A DNA stretch of 64,000 nt from Crocinitomicaceae bacterium TMED114 (lineage in GTDB: Bacteria > Bacteroidota > Bacteroidia > Flavobacteriales_D > Sanyastnellaceae): assembly GCA_002172485.2 (NCBI GenBank), contig NHFP02000003.1:87318-151317 (forward strand), in the 5' to 3' direction. Position numbers and translations under genes: made by a program. The first letter of the stretch is position 1; each line of letters starts with the position of its first letter. Below the pieces are notes generated by a model. That model ran no database searches. It was not told the DNA's origin and saw only the letters and a list, made by a program, of their open reading frames with translations. This document shows positions 42,104 to 50,230 of this stretch, piece by piece.

Positions 42104-43153
42104 TCAGCGCAAGCCCTGCAGGCAATCGCGCACAATCCCAGGCCCGGTGTACACCATGCCGCTGTAGACCTGAACGAGGTCTGCACCGGCCTCCACCTTT
42201 TCGCGGGCAGACGCGCCATCCTCGATGCCGCCCACGCCGATGATGGCAAAGTCACCGCGCTCCCTCAAGTAACGGACCACCTCCGTACTGCGGGCGCGGA
42301 CCGGGGCGCCGCTCAATCCTCCCGCACCGATGGCATCGACCTCGGCTTTGGGCGCCTGCAGGCCGTCACGCGAAATGGTGGTGTTCGTGGCAATGACCCC
42401 GTCGATGCCCGTATCCGCCACGAGGGCCACGATGTCATCGAGCTGTACATCGGTCAAGTCCGGCGCGATCTTCAGAAAGACAGGGCGCTGCACCTCCTGT
42501 GCCCGATTGTGCTCCTGAAGCCGTTGAAGCAACGCGGTCAATGGAGCGCGGTCTTGCAATTCCCGGAGTCCCGGCGTGTTGGGGGAGCTGACGTTGACTG
42601 CGAAATAATCCACGTGGGGATGCAGACCCACAAAACAAGTGTGGTAGTCGTCTGCCGCGCGTTCATTGGGCGTCACCTTGTTGCGGCCGATGTTGCCCCC
42701 GACGATGAGGCCCTCCGGACGGCGCTTCAGTCGTTCGATCAAGGCGTCCAACCCCCCATTGTTGAACCCCATCCGGTTGATGAGCCCGCGGTCCTCCTTG
42801 AGTCGAAACAGGCGTGGCTTTGGATTGCCCGGCTGCGGTTTCGGCGTCACCGTCCCCACTTCCACAAAGGCAAACCCCATCGCCTTCAGCTCGTGAAGCC
42901 AACGGCCATCCTTGTCGAAGCCAGCCGCCAAGCCCACGCGGTGTGGGAAGGACAACCCGGCCACCTCGGTGACATCGCCGGGCGTCGCACCCGGATCCAT
43001 GGACCGCTTCAAAGCGCCTGCCATGCCCGGCAGGGACAGCCCAAACCCGAACAGCCCCATGGTCCGGTAGTGCGCCTTTTCGGGATCCATGCCAAAAGCG
43101 ACAGGGCGAATGACGGAGCGATACAGACGGGTTCCGAGGGGGGCTTGGCTCAT
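42104..43153 (-). CDS. pyrD: Dihydroorotate dehydrogenase (quinone), class 2
   Basis: 349 residues. Class 2 markers: an N-terminal hydrophobic/amphipathic extension (FGMDPEKAHYRTMGLFG) for membrane association, GLAAGFDKDG, GTVTPKPQPGNPKPRLFRL, INRMGFNNGG, VNVSSPNTPGLRELQ with the catalytic Ser, and FLKIAPDLT plus ATNTTISR. It oxidises dihydroorotate to orotate and passes electrons to quinone in pyrimidine synthesis. The CATCTTTG box 6 nt before ATG 43153 decides the start over the upstream frame. Divergent from an unknown gene. Confidence 0.97.
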   Translation of the reverse strand: MSQAPLGTRLYRSVIRPVAFGMDPEKAHYRTMGLFGFGLSLPGMAGALKRSMDPGATPGDVTEVAGLSFPHRVGLAAGFDKDGRWLHELKAMGFAFVEVGTVTPKPQPGNPKPRLFRLKEDRGLINRMGFNNGGLDALIERLKRRPEGLIVGGNIGRNKVTPNERAADDYHTCFVGLHPHVDYFAVNVSSPNTPGLRELQDRAPLTALLQRLQEHNRAQEVQRPVFLKIAPDLTDVQLDDIVALVADTGIDGVIATNTTISRDGLQAPKAEVDAIGAGGLSGAPVRARSTEVVRYLRERGDFAIIGVGGIEDGASAREKVEAGADLVQVYSGMVYTGPGIVRDCLQGLR

Positions 43154-43159
43154 GGCCTG

Positions 43160-43167
43160 CAAAGATG
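43160..43167 (-). promoter_or_regulatory. Possible -7 box of pyrD
   Basis: CATCTTTG on the minus strand, one mismatch from TAnnTTTG, 6 nt before ATG 43153; same C-for-T variant as at 1321. Confidence 0.45.
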
Positions 43168-43226
43168 TTGATAAACCTGTTGACACGGCCACTCCGTATG
43201 TCAGAAGAGTCTGACGAATCGGCAAA

Positions 43227-43234
43227 TAGCTTTG
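43227..43234 (+). promoter_or_regulatory. -7 box of the unknown gene at 43250
   Basis: TAGCTTTG, perfect consensus, 15 nt before ATG 43250. Confidence 0.5.
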
Positions 43235-43249
43235 AGGCGAACCTGAGCC

Positions 43250-43813
43250 ATGCTGTTCAACTGGGGCAAAAAGAGACTAAAAAAGGACGAGGTAGCGCGT
43301 TTGTTCGTGCACGCCACACTCGACAGTGTGGAGGATGCCTGGCCCGACGTCGCCGGCCTCATCCGCGAATCCCCCCACTTTGAGCGTCCGCCGCACATCG
43401 ATGAAGGCGATGCAGCCCCCTTCCTGCTGGTGGTGTTGGCTGGCAACCTCGAGTTCCTCCCCCATTTCTTCGAAGGCGGCTCCGATCAAGCGCTGATTCA
43501 AGCCATCCTCGCTGAGCTGTCCAAAGAACTGGAGGTGTCCCCGGATCAGATTTCCGCCCGCATCGAGCAAGTGCGCAAGCGCATGGTGCATTCCAACCGC
43601 CCGTCGAAAAAGACGCTCAGCGCGATGGCCCGGGGCATCTATCTCGAATACGGTCTCAACGACTGTCAGGAGGAGTACTTCCGTTCGCTCAACGTGCCCA
43701 ACCCGCGGTTTTTGATGCAGATGGAAGAAGTGCTGCATCACTTCCTCTGGGATTGGACGTCCTTCCAGGAGCAGTACAAGATGCAGCTCCAGACCTCCGG
43801 CATCACCGCCTGA
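43250..43813 (+). CDS. Hypothetical cytoplasmic protein
   Basis: 187 residues, no signal peptide or membrane segment, mostly helical. Begins MLFNWGKKRLKKDEVARLFVHATLDSVEDAW and later has a stretch of charged helices (ELSKELEVSPDQISARIEQVRKRMVHS) and an aromatic C-terminus (HHFLWDWTSFQEQYKMQLQ). I do not recognise a family. It lies between pyrD (divergent) and smpB (convergent, 3 bp). It has its own TAGCTTTG promoter, so it is likely expressed, but no role can be given. Confidence 0.65.
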   Translation: MLFNWGKKRLKKDEVARLFVHATLDSVEDAWPDVAGLIRESPHFERPPHIDEGDAAPFLLVVLAGNLEFLPHFFEGGSDQALIQAILAELSKELEVSPDQISARIEQVRKRMVHSNRPSKKTLSAMARGIYLEYGLNDCQEEYFRSLNVPNPRFLMQMEEVLHHFLWDWTSFQEQYKMQLQTSGITA

Positions 43814-43816
43814 TCC

Positions 43817-44257
43817 TCACCCCCTTCTCCGGTCCAGGTCCCGCTCCTGGTCGCGGTCTTTGATGGTGTTGCGCTTGTCCACCAGCTTTTTGCCTTTGGC
43901 GACCGCAATGTCCAGCTTGGCATACCCGCTGTCCGAGATGAACAGGCGCGTGGGCACCACGGTCACACCCACATCGCGCAGTTTCCGCTGGAGCTTGGTC
44001 AACTCCGTCCGCTTCAAGAGCAACTTCCGGATGCGTCGGGGCTCGTGGGTCACATAGCCGGCATGGTCGTAAGGCTCGACGTGCATGTTGAAGATGAAGA
44101 ATTCGTCGCCCTGAAAGCGGCAGTACGCCTCCATGATGCTCGCCTTGCCCGCACGGATGCTCTTGATTTCGGTGCCCTGAAGCTGCATTCCAGCCGTGTA
44201 CCGATCGGTCAGGAAATAGCTGAATGCCGCCTTCTTGTTCTTGATCTCCACACCCAT
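43817..44257 (-). CDS. smpB: SsrA-binding protein
   Basis: 146 residues. Begins MGVEIKNKKAAFSYFLTDRYTAGMQLQGTEIKSIRAGKAS, the SmpB N-terminus, with FIFNMHVEPY and the C-terminal basic tail. It binds tmRNA and delivers it to stalled ribosomes. The ATG at 44257 has a TATTTTTC box 7 nt upstream. The tmRNA gene is not in the window. Convergent with the unknown gene at 43250 and divergent from the arylsulfotransferase pair. Confidence 0.95.
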   Translation of the reverse strand: MGVEIKNKKAAFSYFLTDRYTAGMQLQGTEIKSIRAGKASIMEAYCRFQGDEFFIFNMHVEPYDHAGYVTHEPRRIRKLLLKRTELTKLQRKLRDVGVTVVPTRLFISDSGYAKLDIAVAKGKKLVDKRNTIKDRDQERDLDRRRG

Positions 44258-44264
44258 GCGTGGC

Positions 44265-44272
44265 GAAAAATA
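44265..44272 (-). promoter_or_regulatory. Possible -7 box of smpB
   Basis: TATTTTTC on the minus strand, one base from consensus, 7 nt before ATG 44257. Confidence 0.4.
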
Positions 44273-44328
44273 CGACCCGTGCATCCAGCGGAGCCAACGA
44301 TTTGCCCGCGCCTTGCGTCCTTTGTTGT

Positions 44329-46014
44329 GTGAAGCGATTCTTCCTCTTCCTCCTGATCGGCGCCGCCTTCGACCTCAGTGCGCAGACCGTCGGACTGCTG
44401 TCCAACACTGCCGAGGCCTTCGATGGGTATACCCTCGTGGCCCCTACCGGCGCGACCCGGACGCACCTCATCGACAACTGCGGCCAGATCATCCAGCAGT
44501 GGGACAGCGACTTTCGCGCCGGGGAATCGGCATACCTGCTCGAGGACGGCTCCCTGCTCCGGACTTGCCGCCAAACGAGCAACGTCTTCAACGGCGGCGG
44601 GATCGGCGGACGCATTGAGCGGTTTTCCTGGGAGGGCGATCTCATGTGGAGTGTCGACCTCGCCAACGACACCCTGCACCACCACCACGACATGGCGTGG
44701 CTGCCCAATGGTCACCTGGTCGTTCTCGCCTGGGAATACAAGAGTCCAGAAGACGCCGCGGCAGCCGGTCGATTGGGAGATGGAGACAGCCCCCTCTGGC
44801 CCCCTGCCCTGCTGGAAATCGCACCCGACGGCGCATCCGGCGGCGACATCGTTTGGGAATGGCATGCATGGGACCACCTGATTCAAGACGTGTCGCCGGA
44901 CTTGCCGAATTACGGGGACCCGGCGGACCACATCCAGCGCTTCGACATCAACTACGCGGAGGTGTCCGGCGGTGGATTCCCCGGAGGTTCGAACGGCGGG
45001 GACTGGTTCCATTGCAACGCCGTCACCTACCACCCGGGGCTGGACCAGCTCATTCTGAACTCCCGGAATTGGAACGAATTCTACATCCTCGACCACAACC
45101 TGACCACAGAAGAGGCTGCAGGACCTGAAGGAGATCTGCTGTACCGATGGGGGAATCCGCAGGCCTATGGGCGGGGAACTTCCGCCGACCGCAAGCTCTT
45201 CCAACAACACGACCCCCACTGGATCCTCGATGACGGTCCGACCAGCGCCGGCGGGGATCCGGACATCGCGGTCCTCCTCTACAACAACGGCAACGGCCGG
45301 CCGGGCGGCAATGCCAGCACCGTCGACGAATTGACCCTTCCCTGGAATGCCGCCTCGGGGAGCTACTCCTTGCCTCCGGAGGGAGAACCCTTCGCACCCA
45401 CCGAATTGGACTGGAGCTGGCCGGAAGACCTCACCCCGGACTTCCACAGTCCCAACATCAGCGGCGCACAGCGCATGCCCAACGGCAACACCCTCATCTG
45501 CGAAGGCAATCCCGGCCACCTCTTCGAAATCAACGGTGCGGGCGATGTGGTCTGGGAGTACATCACCGCCTACAATCAATTCGGGGCTGTCAGCCAAGGC
45601 GACAATCCCTTTGGCAACAGCACGTTCCGCGCCTACCGCTATGCACCGGACTACCCCGGACTTGCGGGGCGGGACCTCACGCCGGGCCCTGTGGTGGAAA
45701 GCAACCCCCTGCCGTTTGACTGCAGCCTGTCCCCGGCTTCGGTGGACACCACGACGCAGGACATCCGGACGCCGGACGGCCATGTTCAGTTGGGGCCCAA
45801 CCCTGCCTCCGAGCTGCTCCGGATTCAAGCGGACCGGCCTGTCCGATGTGACCTGCTCGATGCCATGGGGCGCTCCCTGGCCTGCGGTGCGGCCCTCTCG
45901 GACCACCACGAACTCGAGGTTGGCGACCTGCCCAACGGCCTGGTGTGGATTCGGCTGACCGACGTCCACGGCCGCCCGGTCGGAACACCCCATCGCATTC
46001 TCATCGCGCACTGA
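44329..46014 (+). CDS. Secreted arylsulfotransferase-like (ASST) protein with T9SS type-A tail, copy 1
   Basis: 561 residues. Signal peptide (MKRFFLFLLIGAAFDLSAQ), then an ASST-type beta-propeller: LHHHHDMAWLPNGHLVVLAWEY, VWEWHAWDHLIQD, DWFHCNAVTYHPGLDQLIL, YRWGNPQAYGRGT, FQQHDPHWI and QRMPNGNTLICEGNPGHLFEI. These blocks fit the arylsulfate sulfotransferase family, which moves sulfate between phenolic compounds without PAPS. The C-terminal ~75 residues (VQLGPNPASELLRIQ) are a type-A T9SS tail, so the enzyme is delivered to the surface. The GTG start at 44329 is 4 nt after a TTTG box and begins the signal peptide. Paralogue follows 29 bp later. Confidence 0.85.
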   Translation: MKRFFLFLLIGAAFDLSAQTVGLLSNTAEAFDGYTLVAPTGATRTHLIDNCGQIIQQWDSDFRAGESAYLLEDGSLLRTCRQTSNVFNGGGIGGRIERFSWEGDLMWSVDLANDTLHHHHDMAWLPNGHLVVLAWEYKSPEDAAAAGRLGDGDSPLWPPALLEIAPDGASGGDIVWEWHAWDHLIQDVSPDLPNYGDPADHIQRFDINYAEVSGGGFPGGSNGGDWFHCNAVTYHPGLDQLILNSRNWNEFYILDHNLTTEEAAGPEGDLLYRWGNPQAYGRGTSADRKLFQQHDPHWILDDGPTSAGGDPDIAVLLYNNGNGRPGGNASTVDELTLPWNAASGSYSLPPEGEPFAPTELDWSWPEDLTPDFHSPNISGAQRMPNGNTLICEGNPGHLFEINGAGDVVWEYITAYNQFGAVSQGDNPFGNSTFRAYRYAPDYPGLAGRDLTPGPVVESNPLPFDCSLSPASVDTTTQDIRTPDGHVQLGPNPASELLRIQADRPVRCDLLDAMGRSLACGAALSDHHELEVGDLPNGLVWIRLTDVHGRPVGTPHRILIAH

Positions 46015-46043
46015 CGATCTTGCACCCGATTCAACTCTCCCGC

Positions 46044-48005
46044 ATGAACCTCCGATTCAAGGCCCTGCCGGCTTTCCTCCTCGTCGCAACGACCTCCTTT
46101 GCCCAGAACACCGTGGGTACGATCGCCTATGATCCCGACCTCTACACGGACGGGTACACGATGATCTATCCCCACAACCAGAACCGCGCCATGCTGCTCA
46201 ATGCCTGTGGCGAAGTGGTCCACGACTGGACCATCGATGCTGCGCGGCGCCCGGGCAACACAGCTTACCTCCAACCCAACGGCGACCTCATCATGACGTC
46301 CCGCCCCGCTTCGGTCGGCGACGACCCCATCTGGGCCGGTGGCGGTGGCGCCACCATCGAACGCCGCACTTGGGACAACGACATCCTCTGGAGCTTCACG
46401 GCCAACAACGACAGCCTTCGCCTGCACCACGATTTTACCGTCACCCCTGAGGGCAATGTCATCGCCATCTGCTGGGAGGTCATCGACAGCCTCGAGTGCA
46501 TCGCTCAGGGCCGGAACCCCGAGCTGCTCACCGGTGGAGAATTGTGGAGCGACAAGCTCATCGAACTCCAACCCGACGGCATGGGCGGTGCCAACATCGT
46601 CTGGGAATGGCGCGCCTGGGACCACCTCGTCCAAGACTTCGACAGTACCAAGGCCAACTTTGGCGTGATTGCCGATGAGCAGCACAAAATCGACATCAAC
46701 TTCGGCTCCTTGAGCTCCCAACCGGCGGACTGGCTGCACATGAATGCCGTGGACTACTTTCCCTTCTACGACACCGCCGGACAGATCATCATGAGTGTGC
46801 CCACCTTCAACGAGGTGTGGGTCATCTGGCACGATTACCAATTCAACGACAACCTCATTTGGCGTTGGGGCAACCCGCAGGCTTATGACCGTGGCGACAG
46901 CACGGACCAACGCCTCTTCTACCAGCACGACATCCACTGGGGCAATGGACTCGGGGTCAACCCCGGCAACCCGGACTGGAACCGGTTCTTCGTCTTCAAC
47001 AACCGCGTACCCAATGTGGACACCACGGGCTTCCACTCCGAGGCTGCGGTCATTTCGCCCATCTTCGACGAATACGACGGGGGCTACGAGTGGAATCCCA
47101 CCCTCCAACGGTGGGGACCGGACGACTTCCAGTGGACCTACACCCAGCCCGGATTGGCCAGCAGCGGCCTGAGCTCCTTCCAGCGCTTCGGCAACGGCAG
47201 CAACCTCATCTGCAGTGGCCGCACCGGCGAGCTGTTCGAGCTCACCGAAGACGGACAGCTCGCTTGGGAATACCGGACGCCCCTGCTTCAAGGCGCACCG
47301 GTGGAGCAAGGCACCGAACTCCAACTCAACAACAACCTGACTTTCCGCGCCGACCGTTACCCGGCGAACTTCCCCGCTTTCGACGGCCAGGACCTGACCT
47401 CCGGCGACATCATTGAAGTCAACCCCATGCCCCTCGAGGTCTGCGCGCCTTTGGTGCTCTGCGAGGACTCGACTGCCTGCAACTTCGGAGAAGAAGGAGA
47501 CTGCCTGTTCCTGAATGGATTCACCACGGTGGACGATGCCACCGGCTTCCTCGGTTGCGAAGTGTCCGGTGCGACGGCCCCGTATGAATTCGTCCTGCTC
47601 ACAGGCGATCTGGAACCCACGGGCATCAATGGGGGTGCCGGCAACGAGTCCATTGGCTGGAGCGGTTTGACCGATGGGGCCTACTGCGTGGAGGTCACCG
47701 ACGCCACAGGCTGCATGGCCGTGTTCTGCGACACCCTTGGCCTGTCGGTTGTGTCCGATGTCGAGCGCGGTCACTTCCGGATTCAACCCAACCCCGCCTT
47801 GGACGCCGTCCGCCTCGTCCTGCCCACCCACTGGACCCAACCTGCGATCCTGGTTCGGGACGCCGCCGGCCGCGAGGTCATGGCACCCGCCGTGACGACA
47901 GGGGCGACCTCCTTGAATGTGGGCCGGCTCGCTCCGGGCACCTACCTCATCGAGGTGCGGCACGACGGTGGCGTGGCCATCGAGCGGTTGGTGGTGCGCC
48001 GCTGA
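46044..48005 (+). CDS. Secreted arylsulfotransferase-like (ASST) protein with T9SS type-A tail, copy 2
   Basis: 653 residues. Same architecture as copy 1: signal peptide (to SFAQ), propeller with LHHDFTVTPEGNVIAICWEV, VWEWRAWDHLVQD, DWLHMNAVDYFPFYD, WRWGNPQAYDRGD, FYQHDIHW and a FGNGSNLICSGRTGELFEL block. It adds an insertion before the tail: a CxDSTACNF...GDC Cys-rich piece, then a SprB-repeat-like segment (APYEFVLL, GAYCVEVTDATGC). The tail FRIQPNPALDAVRLVL is a type-A T9SS signal. Probably arose by tandem duplication of copy 1; 29 bp between the genes. The substrate is unknown. Confidence 0.86.
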   Translation: MNLRFKALPAFLLVATTSFAQNTVGTIAYDPDLYTDGYTMIYPHNQNRAMLLNACGEVVHDWTIDAARRPGNTAYLQPNGDLIMTSRPASVGDDPIWAGGGGATIERRTWDNDILWSFTANNDSLRLHHDFTVTPEGNVIAICWEVIDSLECIAQGRNPELLTGGELWSDKLIELQPDGMGGANIVWEWRAWDHLVQDFDSTKANFGVIADEQHKIDINFGSLSSQPADWLHMNAVDYFPFYDTAGQIIMSVPTFNEVWVIWHDYQFNDNLIWRWGNPQAYDRGDSTDQRLFYQHDIHWGNGLGVNPGNPDWNRFFVFNNRVPNVDTTGFHSEAAVISPIFDEYDGGYEWNPTLQRWGPDDFQWTYTQPGLASSGLSSFQRFGNGSNLICSGRTGELFELTEDGQLAWEYRTPLLQGAPVEQGTELQLNNNLTFRADRYPANFPAFDGQDLTSGDIIEVNPMPLEVCAPLVLCEDSTACNFGEEGDCLFLNGFTTVDDATGFLGCEVSGATAPYEFVLLTGDLEPTGINGGAGNESIGWSGLTDGAYCVEVTDATGCMAVFCDTLGLSVVSDVERGHFRIQPNPALDAVRLVLPTHWTQPAILVRDAAGREVMAPAVTTGATSLNVGRLAPGTYLIEVRHDGGVAIERLVVRR

Positions 48006-48025
48006 GGCGCGACCTTGTCCGAGCG

Positions 48026-48808
48026 ATGAACCACGACACCATCCTCTCTTCCCGAGACGGCGCGGTCTTGACGTTGACCCTGAACCGTCCAGCCGCGTAC
48101 AACAGCTTCACCCGTCCGATGGCCGCCGCGTTGCAGGCTGGCTTGGATGAGGCCGCTGCGGACGACAGCATCCGCTGCGTGGTCCTCATCGGGGAGGGCA
48201 AGGCCTTTTGTGCGGGGCAGGACCTGAAAGAAGTCACTGCGGACGATGCGCCACCGCTGGAAGACATCGTCCACGGCACCTACAACACCACCGTCCGCAA
48301 AATGCGGTCCTTGGCCAAGCCCATCATTGCAGCGGTCAATGGGGTTGCGGCAGGCGCCGGGGCCAACATCGCCCTCGCGGCAGACCTCTGCGTCGCGGTG
48401 GAAGGGGCCAAATTCATCCAGGCCTTCTCCAAGATTGGCTTGATCCCGGACAGTGGTGGCACATGGATGTTGCCCAAGCTCATCGGTCTCCAACGCGCCA
48501 CGGCGCTGGCCTACCTCGGTACGCCGGTCAGTGCGCCCGAAGCGGCGGCCATGGGCATGATCCACAAGGCCATTCCCGCAGACGACTTCCACGCCGAGGT
48601 CACCGCCCTCGCCACCCACTTGGCCAGCATGCCCACCCGCGGGCTGGCCCTGACCAAGGCGGCCTTCAACGCCGGGTTTGACCAAAGCCTCGATGCCCAA
48701 CTCGATACCGAGATGAAGCTTCAGGCCGAAGCGTCACGTTCTAGCGATTACGCAGAAGGCGTGGTAGCCTTTCTGGAAAAGCGCGCGCCCCACTTCCAAG
48801 GACATTGA
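48026..48808 (+). CDS. Enoyl-CoA hydratase/isomerase family protein (PaaG-like)
   Basis: 260 residues of the crotonase fold: FCAGQDLKEV near the oxyanion hole, AKPIIAAVNGVAAGAGANIALAADL, FIQAFSKIGLIPDSGGTWMLPKLIG, and the C-terminal AYLGTPVSAPEAAAMGMIHKAI. The GLIPDSGGTWMLP and KDL patterns are typical of PaaG-like isomerases for aromatic ring breakdown and of enoyl-CoA hydratases; no other phenylacetate genes are near, so the choice is open. It starts 20 bp after copy 2 of the ASST pair. Confidence 0.92.
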   Translation: MNHDTILSSRDGAVLTLTLNRPAAYNSFTRPMAAALQAGLDEAAADDSIRCVVLIGEGKAFCAGQDLKEVTADDAPPLEDIVHGTYNTTVRKMRSLAKPIIAAVNGVAAGAGANIALAADLCVAVEGAKFIQAFSKIGLIPDSGGTWMLPKLIGLQRATALAYLGTPVSAPEAAAMGMIHKAIPADDFHAEVTALATHLASMPTRGLALTKAAFNAGFDQSLDAQLDTEMKLQAEASRSSDYAEGVVAFLEKRAPHFQGH

Positions 48809-48811
48809 CCC

Positions 48812-49105
48812 ATGAAACAAGACCCGTGGATTCCCTGCGACGACCGACTGCCCGCTGACGGGCAGCGCGTGCTGGGTGTCGTGCCGGGCAACGAGGTCCT
48901 TCTCCCCGGCAAGGCGAGCTTCGAAATGCGGGAAGTGCTGGTACTGCGCTTCATGGAGAACTTCTTTGCGGCCCAACCTGACAAAGCGGATGCCCATGGC
49001 CGCCATTTCTGGAGCGGAGAAGGCGCCTCCAACCAGTACTTCGAAGCGGTCACTCACTGGATGCCGGTGCCGGAAGCCCCGGCGGCGACGGAAGCTGCGG
49101 ATTAG
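48812..49105 (+). CDS. DUF551-like small protein
   Basis: 97 residues. WIPCDDRLPADGQRVLGVV at the start and a final VTHWMPVPEAP are the DUF551 signature. DUF551 proteins are small and often phage- or Bacteroidota-derived with no known function. It begins 3 bp after the enoyl-CoA hydratase stop and so is probably on the same mRNA. Its stop (TAG, 49103-49105) overlaps the stop of the convergent DUF4359-like gene. Confidence 0.82.
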   Translation: MKQDPWIPCDDRLPADGQRVLGVVPGNEVLLPGKASFEMREVLVLRFMENFFAAQPDKADAHGRHFWSGEGASNQYFEAVTHWMPVPEAPAATEAAD

Positions 49106-49434
49106 CCCGGCTGAAGCTCGACGCGCTCGATCTGGACGAATTGACCTGCGACCCCGAGGAACCGGTAAGTGTTCCCGGCGATGTCGATGGTGTAGACTGA
49201 CGCCACGGTCAAATCCTCCCGCTGGGCCATCTGACTGCCCACCGCACCGGCGACTTGACCCAGTCCCTTGCGAAAGGCCTTCCCGATTTCGGTTTCTCCC
49301 GGCGTGTCGTCGGCCAACTCGGTTTGAACGTATTCCTGAAGGAATGCGGCGAACGCCTCCTGATCGGGGTTGGTGAGATACAGGGCACCGCCCATCAGCA
49401 CGGCGAGAATGAGCAGGTTTCGGATGAATTTCAT
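49102..49434 (-). CDS. DUF4359-like membrane-anchored protein
   Basis: 110 residues. N-terminal membrane or signal segment (LLILAVLMGGALYLTNPDQEAF), matching the DUF4359 start, then a ~70-residue exposed domain ending in TYRFLGVAGQFVQIERV. No catalytic motif is visible; the family is of unknown function. It follows rsmE with an ATGA overlap and is convergent with the DUF551 gene, sharing a TTAG stop region. Confidence 0.82.
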   Translation of the reverse strand: MKFIRNLLILAVLMGGALYLTNPDQEAFAAFLQEYVQTELADDTPGETEIGKAFRKGLGQVAGAVGSQMAQREDLTVASVYTIDIAGNTYRFLGVAGQFVQIERVELQPG

Positions 49435-50162
49435 GGGTGGTTCAGAATGTGAAAGGCTTGCACCGCAAAGAGTGCGGCCGTTTCGGTTCGAAGCCGGTGC
49501 TCACCGAAGGTGACGGGAGTGAAACCAGCTGACCCAAACGATTCGATTTCCTCGGATGTGAAATCGCCTTCCGGCCCAATGGCGATCAACGCATCGCGTT
49601 GCTGTGGCAATGCCGATTGGATGGACTGACGGACCCAATTCGGATGTTCAGGAACTGGACAATGTGCCAGTCCAAGCCAGGGACCCTCCCCCTCTGCTGG
49701 CTCCAAACTGGACAAGGCGGCATCCAAGGACACCGCGGGCGCCAATTCGGGCAACCACGCCCGGCGGCTCTGCTTCATGGCTTCCGCCAACGTGCGCTGC
49801 CAGCGCTCGCGCTTCTCCACCCGACGCTCGCTTCGGGCCGTCCAGATCGGCTGGATCCGGGTCACCCCGCATTCACACGCTTTCTCGAGAAACCACTCGA
49901 ACCGGTCCGTGTGCTTGGTGGGGGCCACCCACAAGGTCAGTTCAGGCGTGGGACTTGGGAAACATGTGGGCACTCCGACGTGAAGCAGGGCCTCGCGCTT
50001 GCCGATGGACACCACCTCGGCCGGAAAGACCGCACCCCGGCCATCCGCAAGCTCCACGGCGTCGCCGGGCCTGGCCCGAAGGACCTGGCCGAGGTGACGC
50101 GCTTCGTCGGCCCCCAGGCTGTGGGGGCCGGGGGCCACATTGGGGGCGTAAAACCGGCGCAT
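49431..50162 (-). CDS. rsmE: 16S rRNA (uracil-1498-N3)-methyltransferase
   Basis: 243 residues. SPOUT-class methyltransferase with the typical N-terminal HxxxVLR-type region (EARHLGQVLRARPGDAVEL), the C-terminal IAIGPEGDFTSEEIESF and LGEHRLRTETAAL knot motifs. It makes m3U1498 in 16S rRNA. The ATG at 50162 lies 4 nt after TTTCTTTG. The following DUF4359 start overlaps its stop (ATGA), so translation is coupled. Confidence 0.95.
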   Translation of the reverse strand: MRRFYAPNVAPGPHSLGADEARHLGQVLRARPGDAVELADGRGAVFPAEVVSIGKREALLHVGVPTCFPSPTPELTLWVAPTKHTDRFEWFLEKACECGVTRIQPIWTARSERRVEKRERWQRTLAEAMKQSRRAWLPELAPAVSLDAALSSLEPAEGEGPWLGLAHCPVPEHPNWVRQSIQSALPQQRDALIAIGPEGDFTSEEIESFGSAGFTPVTFGEHRLRTETAALFAVQAFHILNHP

Positions 50163-50166
50163 TCTG

Positions 50167-50174
50167 CAAAGAAA
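50167..50174 (-). promoter_or_regulatory. Possible -7 box of rsmE
   Basis: TTTCTTTG on the minus strand, 4 nt before ATG 50162; same sequence and spacing as at 14003. Confidence 0.4.
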
Positions 50175-50230
50175 AAGCGGCAGGACACCCCCGTGGGTCT
50201 CCCGCCGCTTTCTCCATTCACAACCCGCCG

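Noticed and set aside
48026-48808. Phenylacetate degradation cluster based on the PaaG-like hydratase
   Set aside because: No paaABCDE, paaK, paaZ or paaH/J genes surround it; the neighbours are unrelated, so only a general crotonase-family role is supported.
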